DNA of 64,000 nt from Aphis gossypii (taxonomy: Eukaryota; Arthropoda; Insecta; Hemiptera; Aphididae), in the NCBI RefSeq assembly GCF_020184175.1, contig NC_065530.1:48895260-48959259 (forward strand). Direction: 5' to 3'. The notes beneath the pieces were generated by a model that searched no databases, was not told where the DNA came from, and saw only the letters and a list, made by a program, of their open reading frames with translations. The translations under genes were made by a program, and so were the position numbers. Shown here in pieces: positions 14,801 through 29,450 of the stretch. How positions within the stretch are numbered: position 1 is the stretch's first letter; the number at the start of each line of letters is the position of its first letter.

Positions 14801-16534
14801 TTTAAAATAAATCAAAATTTCTTATTTAATGCTATTTTTAAATCTATCATGCAAACTATTGATATTTATAAAAAAAGTATAACTAAATACTAAATTTTTA
14901 ATTTATTTGTTGAAAAAATATTATTTTTTTTTTAGAATTGCTTTAAAATTTAATGTTACTATTCTATAGGAGCTCCTATAAGGCAGTAATTGTTTATATT
15001 TATCTTAAAATTTAGTTCTTTTCAAATATTGCATTTTTTATTTGATAGAGTTTAATTTAATTAATTTTATAAATGACTTTAATCTTTTTTTTTTTAAATA
15101 TATATATGTTACATACTTACGAATCATCAAAAATGTAATGAATGAGTTTGGATATACAGCACTGACATACCTATTTAAAAATTATTAATCATATTATTGA
15201 GCAGAATATTTTTTTTTTTATGTTAAATAAATTAAATAAATTCAAGGTTACAAAACTTTTAAAGTAAAATTTAAGTTAATCTAAAATACTAATAAATACT
15301 ACTACTAATAGTAAGTAATAACCCTTTAACTTATTGTCAACATTAATTGTCCTATGCATCAGACACTTATCGAAAAAAAATTTACGATTCCTATTCCCAC
15401 ACGTGATCGTGAATAATTCTGAAAAATAGTTTTTTAGCTCTCTTTTTAATTTTATTAAACGTACTTGTATTTAAAACTTATAATGGACCTAAAATATTTT
15501 TATAATTAATTAATGTAGTAAAACTCAAATGTATTAAAACCATACTTTTTAAGTACGTTTGCTTGATTTATGAGGTATTTAGATATTATAATCAACACTT
15601 TGTTATGTATATAGAGTATTCGTGAAAAAAATTATTATAATAAATTAACATGCGATTATAAAATAAAATAGATATCATGGTAATTTAATTGTTTTTGCAT
15701 GACTTAAGATTTTTAATTTAATTGGATTGATATTTGTTATAAATAATGCAAAATATCATACTTTTAGATGATTAAACCAATTATCACGTATTAATAATGG
15801 CAGAAACTTAAAATATCACAATACTACAAATTTATTCAAACTTTTATTTTTTTTTTAATTTTGTTAATTTTAACATCAAAACAATTTGTATACTATTAAT
15901 AGGCGGAAAATTAATAATCCAATTATTTTAAATAAATTGTTTCTAGTACAACAGTAATATATACATTTTTTAAATAAATGATGTAGTATAGTCTATAATA
16001 ATAATTATAATATTGAAAAAATATTTGTAAGCATCTTCTTATTTCCAGCACAAACTTTTTTTTAAAATTATTTTAGTGTTCGATTAAAAATGTAATTATA
16101 TTGTCACTACTATTTTTTTGATGGTTTAGTTTTTATAATTTGAATATTGTGGTTAACTTTTAAATCTAATCAATTGGAATAGTGCTAAAAAAACATTTAA
16201 GGTACCTGTTTTTGAAAAACTGGTTTTGGAATATTATGTATTTTATTTCTAACGTTTCATTACGTTGGAATGAAGATGTGGCTATAATAATATTAGGTGT
16301 ATTATTAGATGTTAGATTAAAAAACATAACTTCAAAAGAAAATACTATGCAAAATAAACGTTAATAAACGTTAATATAATATAATGTAATTTATCTACAT
16401 GTCTATAATATTATATTGTAGCAATAGACAATGGTTAATAATATGGCTTTTACCCAACCCCTCTGAAAAAAAAATATATATAATATAAAGTTATTAATTT
16501 TTAATAAGCAATTTTCAACGGTTTAGTCTTTGGA

Positions 16535-16555
16535 CACAAACACCTGGTGTTTGTG
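16535..16555. repeat. 21-bp palindrome (10-bp arms, 1-base centre)
   Basis: CACAAACACC and GGTGTTTGTG flank a single T. Perfect arms; no second copy of the whole palindrome seen. Confidence 0.5.
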
Positions 16556-19500
16556 AAATTTTAAGAAAGTAAAAATATGAACTGTAATATGTTTAAAACA
16601 TTGTTTTAACGTATCATCGTGTGTACACTGAACGTGTGACCTACTAGAATAAAAGTCAATAAACAAATTAATGAAAAACTATTATTTTATCACTATCGTA
16701 TCTTGTTAATTAAAAGAAGCTAATAAGTGGTCTAATGTTTGTTTATTAAATGTAATGTTCATGTTATGTCATTTAAGTTAACATAATAATATGGTGAGTG
16801 CAATATTAAATAAATTCTCCAAATAACTTGTCTTATTATTTTATATTTATTTTAACATCACCTATTGAAGCAGTAAAAATACTCTTATTTTTAGGTTAGT
16901 CTGTGATAGAAAATTTAATCTTAAATTAATACTTTATTATTCAAGTGTAGAAGATTTATTGTATTTTTAAAAATAATAAATAAATAAGGAAAACGGTCAT
17001 TTTTACGCAAAACTATATTGTTTGTTTATTTTTCTCGTGACTAAAAATTAAATAACTTTAGAGATTTAAAATTTTAATGTTAGCATTTTATAAACTGAGT
17101 ATAATTTTTTAAATTATGCTATTTAAATATATTATTTAAAATTTTCTGATTTGTTTTAGATTATTTTCGATATATATAAATTATAGGTATAATGTGATTT
17201 TCGATTTTTCAAATAAAATTTGTTTGTGAGTATTTTGAATCATTAAAAATGTATAATAAAATCCCGTAAAAGTTAAGCTACCATTTACCTTATAGCTTAC
17301 CATAATAATATTTAGTATTTGTTTTATACAGGCAATCGAAGTTCAAATTTTAACATTGAATATTTAAATGTACCTACCTATTGTAACTATTTATCCTTTA
17401 ACGGATTTGGTTATAATAATTAAAGTCTACTATTAATTAAATTATTCTTTTTATTTAAATAATCTTATCTGATCAGTTACCCTCGATACTTGATGTATAC
17501 AATAGAACAACTTGCATGGTTTTATTTTATTTTTTATTTTTTGCAGTATTTTAATTTAAAACAGTAAATAATAGTATTTATTGTTATTCCGCAGTAGGTA
17601 AATATGTATCTTAATAGTCAATTAATTAAATGTCTTGATATCAGCATTGAAAAATCTAAAAGTTGAATGGTGATCATGTTGATTTAACCTATTACTTAAA
17701 ATTATATTTATTTAAAAATATACTAATAATGTATGATATTAGAAGTTAAAAACTCTACAACTCTTATATCTTCTGGGTAGTATGTAATGTAGGTACTTAT
17801 ATTGAATATTTAATTTTGGTACACAATATTATAACATTTTTTAACTGTTAGGATTAAAACTATGTGTGTGAAAGTTTTCATGATATTTTAAACACTACCA
17901 TCACTATTTTCAAACTCATAGTTTAAAAGGTTTTATATAAAAATAAATTAACTGTATTCAAATTTATAATTTCATAAAAATATGTACCTATATAAATATA
18001 ATATATGCATATTTTATTTAAAAACTCAAAATAACTTGTTTTACTCTGAATTTAAATTTGGATATGTTGATATAATATTAACATACATTAACACGAGTGT
18101 CATAATCTCCATAGGCCGTATACATATGTATCCGAAAGAAGTTAAATCATGGCACTTGAGGATTTTTCTTTTGTGAAAAAAAAGCGTTTCTTTTATGTAA
18201 AATATTACCTAATAAATTTTATATTATCTTCTGTGAACCATTGATGCAGTAACGGTAATCGTTATAATTTATCATTTTGTATTCATTGTGTTATTATTCA
18301 ATACCTACTTATAACTTTTATCTTGTTGATGTTTTTTTGTTATATATATATATATAAATATTTGTAATAACATTTATTTTTGCTAATAGAAAATAAATCT
18401 AATAATGAAATATTGTTTTTGATTATTACATAACTTTAAAGATTTGCTTAAATGTTAATAACAGATTTTTTCTACAGCTATTTCAGTTTAAATTCATACA
18501 TACATAATTTAAAATAATTTATAGCATTTTAATTAAACACCTATTGAAAATTAAAAATAATGTTGTATTAAAATAGGTGTATTTTAAATAATGGTTATCC
18601 ATAGTCATTTTCAATTTTAGCAAGCCTATCAATGATTTCTTGGTATTAATTGTCAGATATTAGTTAAATATTTAAATACATTATTGATTCTTAAGTTGAA
18701 CTAATAATATTATAAATACAAAAATAAATAAGGTGATTCAATTCACTGTCTACATTTATTATTTTTACATAATTTAATGTTATGGAAAAACGATATCATA
18801 AAAAAGGGATATTTCTACATTATGTTGAGATATTAATTAGTTTTTTAAATGACAACATTTATTTTTAGTTTCATATTTAAAATCAGTATAATACATTTTA
18901 CAATATTTTGATGTGTACATATTTAATTTTAAATAAGTAGTTAACTAATTATAAATTTTAAATTTTTAAGTCATAAAATAGTGTGTCACTTTACTTTCAT
19001 AATCTTAAGAAACTCCTAATTCGAAATTTTATTTTTAAGTATTAATATTAAAATTAAAATGTCTTCTTATGGACTATAGAAATTAAAAATATACGTATGA
19101 TGTTGTTCAAAAATGTTATTTGGTAATACCATTAAGCCCCAAGGAAAAAATATTGATACAATAATAAGTGTAGAAATTTGTGAATGCATCACATTGTATT
19201 TATTTATAATATCCAATAAAATATGGTGTTTAATTAATACACTTATAATAGATTAGAATAACGTAATAATTATTATTAATTTAAATTTCATAAATCTTAT
19301 TGAGCTTAAATTCGTCATTAGTTAATAGGTATCTATTTCGATATAGTTGATTTTAAGTGAATAATGATCAGTATTATCAGTTATAATATGACATGGATAC
19401 TTATGATCGAAAGTGAATATTATAAGTAAATAGTTATATTCTGATGGACTCAACTCTAGAATAAAATGATTTACCGTGGATTAGAATTTTGGTTCAATAT

Positions 19501-22500
19501 TCAAAAGCATGATATCTATGACAGAATAAAAACATGTTATGAATGATTTTCAAATAAAATTTCCAATAACAGTGAAAAAACGTTAAAAGACATTTTTGAA
19601 AGATATTTAGAAGACGTGATGTCGAGTATTTCTTATAGATAATAAAATATAAGCTCTTGAAATAGAAACCGACAATCGACGTTCTGAATCGGGCGTGGTT
19701 TCGTGTGTTGTTAAAATGGAAGTTTTAATCGAAAAACATTTGTTACTATAATGTTCGACTTAGTCAAGTGTTCAACTACATTATGTATTATTAAAGTCGA
19801 AGATTGAATAAGATTAAGAGAGGTTAATTCATTTTTATACATACAAACAATCACTGCTATATCCAATTAACTAAGAGCATTTTATAATATTTGTTATTTA
19901 TGTTTAAAAATATTCTAAAACTAATTGTAGTATTATACGTATAACGTACTTATCATTACTATATGTAAATAACAATATGTAATATGTATATTATAACAAT
20001 TTAGTTTTATTTTTTATTAAATTATCATTTTTTGTCACAAGTACAAATATACGATAGGTATATATTAAATATGATACAGGGTGAGTGATTAATGTATTAT
20101 ACAAATTTAGATTTTTCGAAGCACTCGATGATGCGTGTTTTATTTTTATTTTTTATTTTTTTGGTTTTGAAAATATTCATAATTTTAGTTATTAATTATT
20201 AATTTATAATTTTAATATCCAAAAAACCATAATTTTGTACATTGCTAATAATTATTTATGATGAATTTTATGCGTTTAATACTTCAAGAAGTCAAAATTA
20301 TAAGATTCCAATCGTTTTTATAATATTATCAGAAATAAACAATAAAAAAAACATGTAAAAAATGAACAAAATTCTGTTCAGAATTAAAATGAATATATGA
20401 AGATAAAATAATAATTATTATAACCAGCCAATGACTCAGAGACTTATTTTTACATTTATGCCTAACTGCAAAAAAGTTGCATTGCACAGAGTCATATCCT
20501 GCATTCAGTAATCGATGGACGAAGGTGACACTGTTTTGATAATAAATAAATCTCTATGATTAATAGTTAGGTGCATTAGTGCATATATTGTAATTTGGAA
20601 CATAGGTTAAACATGAAAGTGCTAATACATTAAACATGAAAGAGTAAAATCAATTAAATTTATTCAAAGTATATAATGTGTGTAATAATAAATCATAATA
20701 TCATATGATTCACATGTGACTTATTATTCGGCGAACTAAATTACGATAAATGGACAATTCACAACTAATCCAGTGTGGTTCCGTAGATACCATGTTGGTA
20801 CGATCTGTTTATAACTTTTTCAAATAATAAGTAGGCCCTTTAGGTATCGAGTTGGTGTCCGTAGTACATTATAGAATATAGACTGGTACTCGTAGAAAAA
20901 ATATAAATATAAGTCAGTATTAAAATATGTTTGCTTACAAATTACTACAATCCAGGATTGTATCAATTTTTAAATGATTTCTAAACATAATATAATGCTT
21001 ATTTGTAATACTAATAAAAATCATAAAATACATATTTTATTAATAAGTTAAAATATTATAATAAATCGTAAAATAAATAAATAAATAATGTTTGTTGATA
21101 TTATTAATTAATTTCACATTTGTACAATTTTTGATTTTTGACTTATATAATTAAAATCAAAATCGTATTAAATGTAATAAGCCAAACGTCAATTTAACCC
21201 ATTATAGGTCAGCGGTATATATATTTACCACCAAAACAAATAAAATCTTGAAGGTTCTGTTTCAGTAATTCACCAAATTATTATATTATTATATTGTCAA
21301 AAACTCGATATTCGATAAGGTCAAAAGGATAATAACTTCTTTGAACCATTGAAGTGAATATAGTATTCAGTTCATGTGCCCAAACTAAGATGACTATTGG
21401 TATATATTAGGAAAAGTGCAGCGCTCTAGTTGTAAGGAAGTTTAGTAGTCCCTAACTGCTCATTTAGACCCGATCCTTTATTTGATAGTTATTTACTCAT
21501 TGAAACTAATTGTTTTGAAACTAGTCAAACTTAACCTCATTTTTGTTAGTATTTTGAGAATTGGCTGATACATTAGGAAGCTATAAGTGTAAATTATCAA
21601 ATATATTTTAGTAAATTCAAAATTTACTGATAGTAAATACTAAAATACTTCAAAAGTATCTACCTAAAATAAAAGCTTGTATAACTAGATATACAAATTA
21701 TTATTGTTTATAACTGGACTTATAAATACATAAGCACAGATAAAATTTATAAAGTTCAATTTAAAACATAAAATAAAATAAGTACAACTAAAATTTATAA
21801 TATAAAAATTAAAAACTTATACTTATTGCTATACCTACTCGTATTTAAATTATAAAATTAGAGTTATAAATTAATAAAATATGTCTTTATTTAAAATATA
21901 TTGAAAATATTATATAGTTATTAAGTATTGAAAAAAAAATAATATTTAAATTTAAGTTTTAATTATAATTAACCTAGATAAATAATTTATATTAAAAAGT
22001 TTTAATATTTTTAATTTAGAATATAAACAAATCAATTAATGTATTGATTTTACATTGATATTGATAAACCTATTGATGAAAATTTCAATTTTTTTTTCAA
22101 AATCATTACTGATTCACAAGATCAATTAGTACATTTGAAAAAGGACACATTAAAATTTTTAAATTTCTTGTGTAAGTTAGACAAAGATACAGAGACGATT
22201 AATATCGAATACCCCTAATATGGTTATCCAAAAAATAATTATCTGTGTTAGATAAATAAAACAACTTTTGAATTTGAGCACACAATGAATAAATTAGTTT
22301 TATAACGATAATTTTTTTTTCATTTTTTATAATAATAATATGGAAATGTATAGAAAAAGAATGTTTTAATCTCAAAAAAAAATGTGGTTTCTAATATAAA
22401 ATTAGATATAGTTAGTTTGTACTCAAAATTGAATGGTCAAGAGTAGAAAATTCTTTCATTCATTTATTTTTTGAATAAAAGCGAACAACTTACTAACAAT

Positions 22501-24904
22501 GAACGGTAGAAAAACGGGAATATGTACTATAAACATTAGTGTTTGACAAATTAGATATTTTTTTTCCATATAGTAATAACTGCAAAGAAAAGACATTTTC
22601 ATAAAATATTTAATTTAGAATTTTCATGATATAATTTTTAAAATATTTATTATAATACCTACGACATGAAAATTTCATACAAGTTGATGAAAATGATTTA
22701 ACTGGAATAGAAAATATAGTTAACAAAATTTCCAATTAATTTTGTTTGATCGTTTGAAGTACAAATTACTACGAAATTGTTTGTTTATTTAAAACAAAGA
22801 TTCGTGATTTATAGACCACCAATATAATATAAATATTGTTCAGAAATATTTTGAATGAAATTTAAAATTTCTATAATATGAATCAAGTAAAATTAAATTA
22901 TTTGTGAAAATGTTAATTGTAAAATGTTTCGTTTTTCATCATTCCTAACACACATGTTCACATGCAATTTTATTTTCGATCATTAATCTCTTTTAGAAAG
23001 TTGTTATTATCAAAACTTAGTCTATTAAATTCTTAAGATGCACTTACATTATTTTATATGTGTAGTATGTGTTATCTTGTTTTAATTTAAGTGCATAGAG
23101 AACAATAGGTACTACTTACAGTAGCTTTACATTGAGCAAATTTAGTCCTGTTTTGTTCCTTTGTTTATTTAAATGACATAGCAGTGTGAAACCAAACTGT
23201 GTTATTTACTCACACAAGCAAGTAAAATTTTGAAAACTTGAATTCTCTCTTTCAGCTTAAGCAGATTTATTGTGAAAGACATTTTTTAATTTCTTTGTAG
23301 CGTTCAACTATATTGAATTTGTTTATTGTTTTATTATTTCTTTCTTAGCTAAAATATTTTAACGTTGATTATTTTATATTATTTATACATTACAAAATAA
23401 TCTATCAATTAATAAGTTTAATTTTGATTATTTTTATATTTTATATTTTTTATATTTAATACTATTATTTGGCTTAATAATAATATCTGGAGTTGAAAAT
23501 ATGAAGTTGATAAAGAAAAGCTTTTATGATTATAAAAAAGAGTTAATATGCCTAAAAATTTAAATGTATGGAAAAAACATCATTTTTTTTTTTTTGTATA
23601 ATATATAAACAGAGTAAAGATAAAGCTGCTATACAGTTATGCATCAATTACTCAAGTAAAAGCTATGATGGAAGTTAAACTGAAGTTCGAAGAGCTATGT
23701 TGCATAATAGAACAAGAGTTTTGCTTTGATAAAACCATTTGATATGATGTATGTTTAAAATATGTTCCTTTATACAAAAATCAAAATGCGTTTTGGTATA
23801 AACTATAAGAATTAAGTTAAGGAAAATAATTTACAATATTTAGTATCTGTCTACATAAAGTAATTCAATGTACCTACTATTGACAAAACATCTAATATTT
23901 TATTTATCATATAATTATGGTAAACTATCTTACATTTATATTTACAAATATGAATTGTTATTAGTTTTTTTGTTGAGCTATCTACAATTAACTTAACTGT
24001 AAACTATATATTTTTAAATACAATATAATCTATCTTATATAATCTATGATATAATGTATTAACATTATCTATTTGTTTAAATTTGAAATTGCTTTAATTA
24101 TCTATACCAATATTATACAGAGTAAATAGATTGGTTTAGGTACATTATTCATTAAGATATAGAATAAAATAAATAAATAGAAATTTATGTAAGAAATATT
24201 CTAATTTACGTTATGTGTATAAATTATTATCATAGTACTTCTTATAATATTGTGTAATAGAACACTCTTATTGTACAGTTAGTACTTTTAAACAACGCTT
24301 GCTTAGTATAAATTTGTAATTATTTTAAATTATTTTTTTCTATTTTAGTTCTACAGATTATACATTTTTACTATATTATGTAAAGTGATAATAAAATAAA
24401 GTTTTTTGAAAAGACTTGTTAAATATTTCATCATTTTTTTAATTTAGCTATATTATTTAAAATTTAAACAGAGATACATTATGTTTGATGAAACATTAAA
24501 TTTTATTATTTAAATTTAGGATACTAAAACTTATCAAAGGCAATATGACATAAACAAAACTATTGTATAAGAGGAATATCAGTGAATGTAAAGCTTATAT
24601 AATATTATGTACCATAAACAAGCATTTTAAGATATTTATAAAAAAAAGGTCATTTTACCTAGTGTATAAAAAAATAAATTCACAGAAATTCAATACCATA
24701 AAATACAAAGCCTAAAGCCTAATTTATGAACTGTAATAAAACGTATTCATGGTGAGTTTTTAAAAAAGATATTTTAAATGATTTACCACTTTTGAATTCA
24801 GTTATATTATTTAAAAACTTAAACAGAGATAATTTTAGAAACGATCCCAAGTCGTCACAATTTTAATTTAAAGTTATGATACTATAACTTTTTATGTCAT
24901 TCTT

Positions 24905-24960
24905 TTTTGTACTGCAAAAAAATCAATCAATCAGTCTTTTATTTCAAATCTTCGCGAAAA
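24905..24960 (-). repeat. Possible retroposon 3' end
   Basis: On the minus strand GATTTGAAATAAAAGACTG is followed by a short ATTG-type tandem tail and a T run. An AATAAA-like signal plus a simple tandem tail resembles some non-LTR 3' ends. No coding remnant adjoins it. Confidence 0.2.
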
Positions 24961-26159
24961 CGCATCATCTCACCAATGATCATGACTAGAATTAATCAAT
25001 ACTAATATTATATGCTACTGGAAGGGTCTAATATATCCAGGTTAAAATCCTTGATTATTTTATGACTTCACTTATTCCTTTGCTAGTGGCTAGTGATCCA
25101 GGTACTAAGTCTGAATATGGTATTCTTCAAAATATTTTTGAAACATTAAAAAATAGTTTATAAGTAAATATTTTTAAAAATATAAATATCTTAGTTAAAA
25201 TCTGCATTCTATGAAGTCATTAAGGTAATATGTTGTTAACTAGATATTATCTTAACTAGAAAAATAATATTATTAATATATATAAATAGGATAAATTAAA
25301 GTTATTCGTGATTACTGTTATCTAATATTCTTGTTTTTATACCACCGATTCAATGTATATATACGAGTACTATTCATTTTTAAAAAAGTTTTTTTCCTTT
25401 ATTTAAATTTTTTTTTTTTAGAAATATTTAATTTGATTGATAACTTTTCATCCCTAACACAAAGTTAGTCTTGGATATAGAAGTAAATTTATTCTTGATG
25501 TATTATATTTGATTGAATTTACTATATTAAAAAAAATATATATATATAAATACAATGTTGTTGTAACTTAAAAAGTATAATTGATTCAGTGGTTTGTAGT
25601 CTTTGCTAATTACCCACTACATTTCCTACCATTTTTGTTGAATATGCAAAAAAATAATTTACTAATGATCTCCAATAAAGAATATTTTTTTGCTCTATTA
25701 TTATTTTTATTGAAAAAAATATATGGTTTAAATCCAGAATATTATAGTTTATAATTATTATTGAAGATAGATATAATATATTATAGACTGCATGTTTTTC
25801 CAAATAATATACATATATCATTAAAAATAAACCTCGGTATTTTAATGTTTTAATATTAAAAATTGTTATTTAATATAAGTATTACAACTTATAATATTGA
25901 TGTATAATGTTTGTTATCTTACTTTATAAATTAAATATTGTACTCGTATTAATATAAATAACACAGTTTGCGTTTAGGTTTAATTTTTAAAATATGCATT
26001 TTAACATAAAATATAATTTTAAGATAAATATGTATTATTATAATATGTGTTTCAAATTCGTGATTTTTAAAACGTATTTAAAAATTGATCTAAAATACAT
26101 CGATAACTAGGCCATTAGTATAAGAATTTTTGTTAAGTTACTTTGTTCATATTTACATC

Positions 26160-26507
26160 TTTTTTTTTTTTTTAGTATTAGATTAAATTATACAATTCTA
26201 TTTTTTTTTAAGAATAATATTACATTTTTGTCGTCCTGTGGGTTTGGTCCAAGTGCTTGACAGATTTGTTTGGATATGTGGGATTGGTTACGATACTGGT
26301 TATATTGTTTACATTCGGTGATGATGTGGTTGATGGTTAAAAGAACGCTGCATGAGTCACATAGTGGAAATTCGTCTTTACTCATAAAGTAGCTGTGCGT
26401 TAGGTGTGTGTATCCAATTCTGAGGCGGTTTATTATGGTTTCTTCTTTGCTATTGAGTTCAGAATTTTTCCATGGGTTTATATTATTTTTTATTTTGTCG
26501 AGTTTTT
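26160..26507 (-). pseudogene. 5'-truncated non-LTR retrotransposon: C-terminal tail of the reverse transcriptase ORF
   Basis: On the minus strand an open frame of about 105 codons runs from about 26505 to the stop near 26188, entering from a 5' truncation rather than a start codon. It contains NRLRIGYTHLTHSYFM, then CDSC, HIITEC and QYNQYRNQ. This is the Cys/His-rich segment that follows the RNase H domain in jockey-type LINE ORF2 proteins. A short 3' UTR and an A run (T run at 26160-26174 on the plus strand) end it. The frame has no internal stop, so the insertion may be fairly young. The polymerase and endonuclease parts are absent, so it cannot move itself. No clear target-site duplication was found. 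Confidence 0.75.
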
Positions 26508-28117
26508 AACGTAATTTATTTATTAATATAACATAGTTTAATATATTTTAATTTCAAAAAACAAAAATTTTACTATTATAATATGGTATTAATATTAATT
26601 TGAAACAACAATCTCTCTCATATCTTGACTATATTACATTCCTTCAACAACGACAATCCCATATATTATACAATACACCTTTTCCCTCATATATTTTTAT
26701 AAATTATTATACAAACTCAGAATATTATGAATTTATTTGTATTATGTTAATTTTTATTTATAAGACCAATAATCTATATCATATCACTAACATTGTACGT
26801 AATTTAATTTTTTCAGATTGCTCGTATTCAGATTATAAGTATATAATTAAAATACAAATTGAGAATTGTTGAAGAAACCTGAAAAAAGTAAATACTTATT
26901 TATTTAATTTAGTTACATAAAATACTTTGTAAAAGCATTGGTAAATGTTTCTTTTCAAACACTTACGAAGTACAATAATATAATACTTGATACACCTACA
27001 TACATCCATATTTTGTTAAAATAAAAGTGTAACTCATAATATTTAGCATATTGAATAAATATCTATAATTTATATTATACATATATATATATACATACAT
27101 TTTATTAATTATTTTTGAAATTGCATGACTTTATTTGTTTTATTAATTTATCATATTTAATTTAAAAATGCTATTTATATTGAGATGTGTTGGTAAACAT
27201 TGTATGTAGAAATAAAATGATATATATATATGTGTGTGTGTATATATATTTATAATATATACGCATGCTTGCCTTGAAAATTATAAATAAAAGAAAAACC
27301 ACTTTTTGTAATTTATAGTGTATTTCGAATTTTAAGGGAAAACTTTTAATACAATTATTTTACTCCAACACATAGCGTTTGGCTTAAAACCAAAAATCTT
27401 TGAGGTCAATGACTATAATATGTCTGCACTATTCGAACTGTTTAGAATGTGCAGAAATTTTGTGGTCAAAACATTTTTGTTCGTTAATTTGTATTATAGA
27501 AACCTAAAAAGCGTACATCCTATGGTGATTAGTATTTTTATTAGTGAAATGATTTCTGTTTTTTGGCTTTTACCTTTTTAAAAATCATTATATACATTAT
27601 GTTCATTATGTTATGTACTATATCATCGACTAAATAAGTATATATTTATCCAATATATAAACATTATTTATATATATTATATACATATTAATAATTCACT
27701 ATACCCAAACAACATTTTAAATACAATATTTTGAAATGCTTATTTGAGTCAGAAACATTTCTCTTTCTAAGAGAAGCAACTTTGTGTATTTGGTATGTGT
27801 TATTATCATGCAGCTATGGTTGACGTATAGTGCTACGCGATCTTCTGTAAATTCATCTTGTGAAGGTCACCGGCTGATTTATCTCCTAAAGTCTGGTAGG
27901 TTTCTCATTCTCGCCAACCAAAGGTATTCGGTTTATAGGATAAAATAAATATTATTTAATTTTCGATTGAGTGTAAAAATTTTAATTCAATTTAATAACA
28001 GTTTTGTTTTCTAATTATAACACATTCTAACAAAAAATCTTGAACATTTTTAACGATACTGGTAACAATCTTTGGTGCCTTGGTAGTATAAACACAGCAA
28101 TCTTACGTTTTTATTAG

Positions 28118-28154
<37 letters not shown>

Positions 28155-28645
28155 TATCGTCTGTTTCCTCAAAAGTATAATACGCCCACTAAGCAGGTTC
28201 GTGTGGACGCCCAATGTCTATGTATAAATTTATTTTTTCTTTAAAAAAAAAAAAAAAACAAGTTTAAAGTATTTACAATATAATTTTATGTGTAAGCTTT
28301 CATTTCAAACTAATGTTGCATGATTTAATAATATTATTATTTTTTTTTTTTTTGGTAATAAATTTCTATTAAATAATATGTTTTGATAAAATAGTCGTGT
28401 TTAGTTGTGAAAAATAATAACTTACACTTTTAACTTAGGTAAAATATTTATAATGATTCATTTTGAATCTTTGAAGTATACAGAAGTACCATTTTTAATG
28501 CTATAATTTAATTTATAACGGGCGTAGGTATATAAAATATGCAACGTCGTGCATTTATTAGCAAAAGGTTTTTAGTTTGTAATGACAACAAATTTACCTA
28601 AAGTGTGTAATAAATTAATATGTTCATTAAAGAAGAAGTCAATTT
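26508..28645. other. Non-coding; one unassigned complex patch
   Basis: The frame at 26600-26872 is Tyr/Ile/Asn-rich and looks random. The patch at 27.78-27.92 kb (ATAGTGCTACGCGATC, GGTCACCGGCTG) is more complex than its surroundings but no frame in it is convincing. Confidence 0.55.
28119..28150. repeat. (ATT)n microsatellite
   Basis: About ten uninterrupted TAT/ATT units ending at ACTATTATCG. Confidence 0.9.
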
Positions 28646-29185
28646 GTGTACTTAATATTATCTCGGTTTCGGATACCTACAAAGTTCATTACGATACGAA
28701 CAACGCGCGCGATATGCCATCCAGTCCGAGTGCTCTGTATTTGGCGTAGTATAACACGTGTCACGACGTTTTCCCGAAGTACGGCCTTCGCCTACTTTAA
28801 CACACTCGTATTTTTATCGTTGAAGTACGTTCCTGACCGTTCGCGTTTCGTTTTATTCTTCACATTATGTTTGTTTGTTAGTGGTTTCTATATTGTGTCG
28901 TTCACCACACGTCGTATTGTGTTTCCGTCGTGTGTGTTGCGGCGGTTTTGTGTTTGGATCCAACGCCGCATTCTATGGATATTCGGGTTTTTAATCATTT
29001 ATCGTGAGTGGAGACATCGTATAATATTGAATTTGTCACACATGGGGTTTTTTTGTTTATTGCACGCCGTACGTACGATCGATCAAGGTATCGTAGTTAC
29101 CGCACTAATTTTGACTTGTCCATATTACAATGTGATAACTACGGAAACGATATCTGGTAACGATTGGTGTTATAGATTGGTCTAG
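28646..29185 (+). other. CpG-rich island with a 179-codon ORF of unknown meaning
   Basis: The region contains many CG dinucleotides (for example ACGCGCGCGATATG) in otherwise very AT-rich DNA. An ATG frame of 179 codons runs through it, rich in Arg, Phe, Ile and Val, with a hydrophobic stretch around residues 66-86. It resembles no family I know, and the 3' end is not followed by a strong donor. The length is notable for this composition, but the island lacks stops largely because it is less AT-rich. Most likely a promoter, 5' UTR or other conserved region; a real gene is possible. The island extends to about 29.45 kb. Confidence 0.25.
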
Positions 29186-29450
29186 TATTAACAGTATATA
29201 GTACATAATCTACATAGTACAATAAAATAAAAAGTATAAGTGATAGGTATGTATAGTAGATAAGAAAATAGCTCTCGTTTTACGGAGTTTTTCTTTAAGA
29301 TTAATACACTTTTTTCACGTCGTACTTGTTTTGTTTTATTTAATGTCCCTATTTTATCCTCACTCATGCCCGGTCCTATAGTACCGTAATACGGCATAAT
29401 TTTGTAGTTTTCTTGAATTATGTTACCGTCAAGTAAATACCTACATCGTG

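Larger units (their letters stand above)
11876..26159. other. AT-rich non-coding DNA with a few less AT-rich patches
   Basis: No supportable gene; frames at 16182-16364, 17982-18176 and 25606-25821 are short and random-like. Slightly CG-bearing patches occur at 19.64-19.80, 20.44-20.58, 20.73-20.90 and 21.40-21.48 kb. They may be old repeats or regulatory DNA. At 20.46 and 20.57 kb ATGCCTAACT and AGTTAGGTGCA are roughly inverted. Confidence 0.6.
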
